A stretch of 64,000 nt of DNA, taken from Thiobacillus denitrificans. Lineage in GTDB: Bacteria > Pseudomonadota > Gammaproteobacteria > Burkholderiales > Thiobacillaceae. The stretch lies in NCBI GenBank assembly GCA_002343685.1, contig DDRS01000027.1, forward strand, positions 62,001 to 126,000, in the 5' to 3' direction. Positions 62,457 through 64,000 of this stretch are shown here, piece by piece. The notes beneath the pieces were generated by a model. The model saw nothing but the letters and a program-made list of their open reading frames with translations. It did not search any database and had not been told where the DNA came from. Every line of letters starts with the position of its first letter. The first letter of the stretch is position 1. Position numbers and translations under genes: made by a program.

Positions 62457-62770
62457 CGGTCCCTTCCAGGGGCGGCCTGCCGGGTCAGCGCCCGCAGCGT
62501 GTCCATTTCCTCCAGCAGGTCGGCCACCAGGGCGGCAAGTTCCGGCACGGCGTCGAAGTCACGCTCCAGTTGCCGCATGCGCCGCGCGCGCAGCAGGCTC
62601 GCGCCGGAAAACCGCCAGGTACCTGCCACGCTTTCGGCATGCGGGAAGAGGCCTTCCTCGATATGGCGGATGAGCCAGACGGGCTCCACGCTGCAGGCAG
62701 CGGCCACCTGTTCCAGCGTCAGCCAGGAATCCTCCATCAGGCAGCCGATCAGAATATCGTCGTCTTGCAT
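62453..62770 (-). CDS. cbpM: CbpM, modulator of the CbpA co-chaperone
   Basis: 105 residues with a MerR-like winged helix (LTLEQVAAACSVEPVWLIRHIEEGLFP, about 17-43), the family hallmark, and a helical C-terminus. It binds the J domain of CbpA and inhibits it. It starts 4 bp after the cbpA stop. Confidence 0.9.
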   Translation of the reverse strand: MQDDDILIGCLMEDSWLTLEQVAAACSVEPVWLIRHIEEGLFPHAESVAGTWRFSGASLLRARRMRQLERDFDAVPELAALVADLLEEMDTLRALTRQAAPGRDR

Positions 62771-62773
62771 GGC

Positions 62774-63727
62774 TCAATCCTTTTCCTGCGCGCGTGGATC
62801 GAACGCGAGTTCGCGCGCCATCGTTTCATACAATTCCCGCGCCCTCGGCGTCGTGGCCGGCGGCAGCACCACCTGGAGATCGAGCAACAGGTCGCCGGGC
62901 GGCTGTCCGGGAATGCCATGGCCGCGCACGCGCAACTGCCGCCCGCTCTGGGCACCCTCGGGGATACGTACCTTGACGCTGCCCTGAGGCAGGTCCACAG
63001 CGACGATGGCGCCGAGGGCGGCTTCCCACGGCGCCACCGGCAGGGTCCGGTGCAGATCGCGGCCTTCCGTCCGGAAGCGCGGGTGCGGCTTGAACTGCAC
63101 TTCCAGCAGCAGGTCGCCGGCCGGGGCCCCGCCCATTCCGGGGGCGCCCTGACCCGCGAGACGGATGACCTGGCCGGCGTGCACGCCTTTGGGAATCTTC
63201 ACGTTGAGCGTACGGGTTTCCAGTTGCACCCGGCCCTGGGGGTCCACTTTCGGTGCCCGCAGCGAAATCTGTCGGGTGGCGCCGGTGAAGCTGTCTTCCA
63301 AATCGAGCAGCACCTTGGCATGGTGATCCTCGCCCTGTGCCCGGAAGCCGGTGCGGGCATGGCGGGTCCCCGCGTGCGCGCCGCCCATGTGGCCGAACAG
63401 TTCGGCAAAGAAGTCGCTGAAATCGGCGGTTTCGCCGGGCGAGTAGCCCTGGCCGGTAAATTCGAAACCGGCATCCCAATCCGGCGGCGGGCGGAACGTC
63501 TCGCCCGGCCGGTGGCCGCGCCCCAGCTGATCGTAAGCGGCGCGCTTTTCCGGGTCCGAGAGCACGGCATGGGCTTCGTTCACCTCCTGCATGCGCAGTT
63601 CGGCATCCGCCTCCTTGGAGACGTCGGGATGGTATTTGCGCGCGAGCTTGCGGAAGGCTTTCTTGATCTCGTCCACCGTGGCATCGCGCTTCACGCCCAG
63701 CGTCTGGTAGTAGTCCTTGAATTCCAT
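62774..63727 (-). CDS. cbpA: CbpA, DnaJ-like co-chaperone
   Basis: 317 residues. The J domain (about 1-70) has the HPD motif (RKYHPDVSKEAD, about 34-45) and a G/F-rich linker; two C-terminal peptide-binding domains (about 120-310) follow, without the zinc-finger of DnaJ. It stimulates DnaK. It is the first gene of the cbpA-cbpM unit; the 95 bp upstream contain its promoter but no clear heat-shock element. Confidence 0.93.
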   Translation of the reverse strand: MEFKDYYQTLGVKRDATVDEIKKAFRKLARKYHPDVSKEADAELRMQEVNEAHAVLSDPEKRAAYDQLGRGHRPGETFRPPPDWDAGFEFTGQGYSPGETADFSDFFAELFGHMGGAHAGTRHARTGFRAQGEDHHAKVLLDLEDSFTGATRQISLRAPKVDPQGRVQLETRTLNVKIPKGVHAGQVIRLAGQGAPGMGGAPAGDLLLEVQFKPHPRFRTEGRDLHRTLPVAPWEAALGAIVAVDLPQGSVKVRIPEGAQSGRQLRVRGHGIPGQPPGDLLLDLQVVLPPATTPRARELYETMARELAFDPRAQEKD

Positions 63728-63822
63728 CCGGCTTCCCCGTGATTCCGACAGCTCATTTGTTTATAGGTGATGGCATACGGGAACCGGAGGATCGCATGCG
63801 CGATCGCTGAACGGCATCGCCG

Positions 63823-64000
63823 TCAGGATTCGGCGATGACGTATCGGTTGCGGCCGTTGCTTTTTCCTTCGTAGAGCGCCTGATCGGCCCGCTCGATGAC
63901 GTTCGCCAGGTCTTCTCGCTCGCCGGCCTGCGCGAGCCCGAGGGTCACGGTCAGCCGCAGGACTTCATTGTTGTCGATCGGCACCGGGGTGGTGCCCACG
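63823..64000 (-). CDS. C-terminal end of a GGDEF-domain protein (cut by the window edge)
   Basis: An open minus-strand frame runs in from the right edge to a TGA at 63823-63825 and encodes 59 residues ending in ERADQALYEGKSNGRNRYVIAES. This is the C-terminal helix and final strand of a diguanylate cyclase domain (the usual A-D-x-A-L-Y-x-A-K-x-x-G-R-N). The catalytic loop and any sensor domain lie outside the window. Confidence 0.85.
   Translation of the reverse strand, partial: VGTTPVPIDNNEVLRLTVTLGLAQAGEREDLANVIERADQALYEGKSNGRNRYVIAES

Noticed and set aside
62144..63742. 532-codon plus frame over cbpM-cbpA
   Set aside because: Antisense to the clear J-domain and CbpM genes; it begins inside the flavoprotein gene without a ribosome site.

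Overview
The window (about 62-65% G+C by eye) looks like a chromosomal segment of a motile, chemolithotrophic sulfur-oxidising betaproteobacterium, in the general area of Thiobacillus or its relatives. The pointers are an FlhDC master regulator, FlhBAFG-FliA with MotCD, TusA-DsrE2 sulfur carriers and a sulfhydrogenase-type group 3b [NiFe] hydrogenase. The genus is an inference; there is no rRNA marker here.

Region 1 (1-21.2 kb) is an envelope and secretion locus. It runs: a PstS-like binding protein (5' end missing), its terminator, a two-partner secretion pair (TpsB transporter and a 3371-residue TpsA exoprotein), an ExbB fused to a periplasmic DUF2341/LamG sensor-like part, ExbD, TonB, a Porin_5-type porin, an exported ankyrin protein and an exported coiled-coil protein. 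Convergent to these lies a Tat-type PhoX alkaline phosphatase. Its promoter carries three TCAT/TCAC half-sites at 11-bp steps, a good match to a PhoB box. Together they suggest a phosphate-starvation exoprotein system like the Pdt locus of Pseudomonas aeruginosa, with its own TonB-ExbB-ExbD motor but no TonB-dependent receptor nearby.

Region 2 (21.5-27.6 kb) holds clpS-clpA, a small Ala/Glu/Gln-rich exported protein, an EpsD-like lipoprotein and a mannose-1-phosphate guanylyltransferase (exopolysaccharide precursor). A minus-strand terminator in the 330-bp gap suggests an unannotated small RNA with an anti-Shine-Dalgarno stretch.

Region 3 (27.9-39.6 kb) is flagellar: flhD-flhC, a membrane-anchored methyltransferase, motA-motB, then the tightly overlapped flhB-flhA-flhF-flhG-fliA-motC and motD. 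A 245-bp segment with 22-bp terminal inverted repeats sits exactly between the motC stop and the motD start and looks like a small non-autonomous mobile element.

Region 4 (39.7-48.2 kb): lon, an A+T-richer orphan gene, a TetR-tusA-dsrE2 unit with three copies of one palindromic operator, scpA-scpB-rluB and an MscS-like membrane protein.

Region 5 (48.3-52.9 kb): hydB-hydG-hydD-hydA plus the maturation protease, with every junction overlapping, behind a promoter region of direct repeats.

Region 6 (53-64 kb): a substrate-binding GGDEF/EAL protein, yffB-dapE-prmB, an Atm1-like ABC exporter with a UMF1-family transporter whose N-terminus is made of a tandem 24-bp repeat, a GNAT acetyltransferase, a renalase-like flavoprotein, cbpA-cbpM, and the 3' end of a GGDEF gene cut by the window edge.
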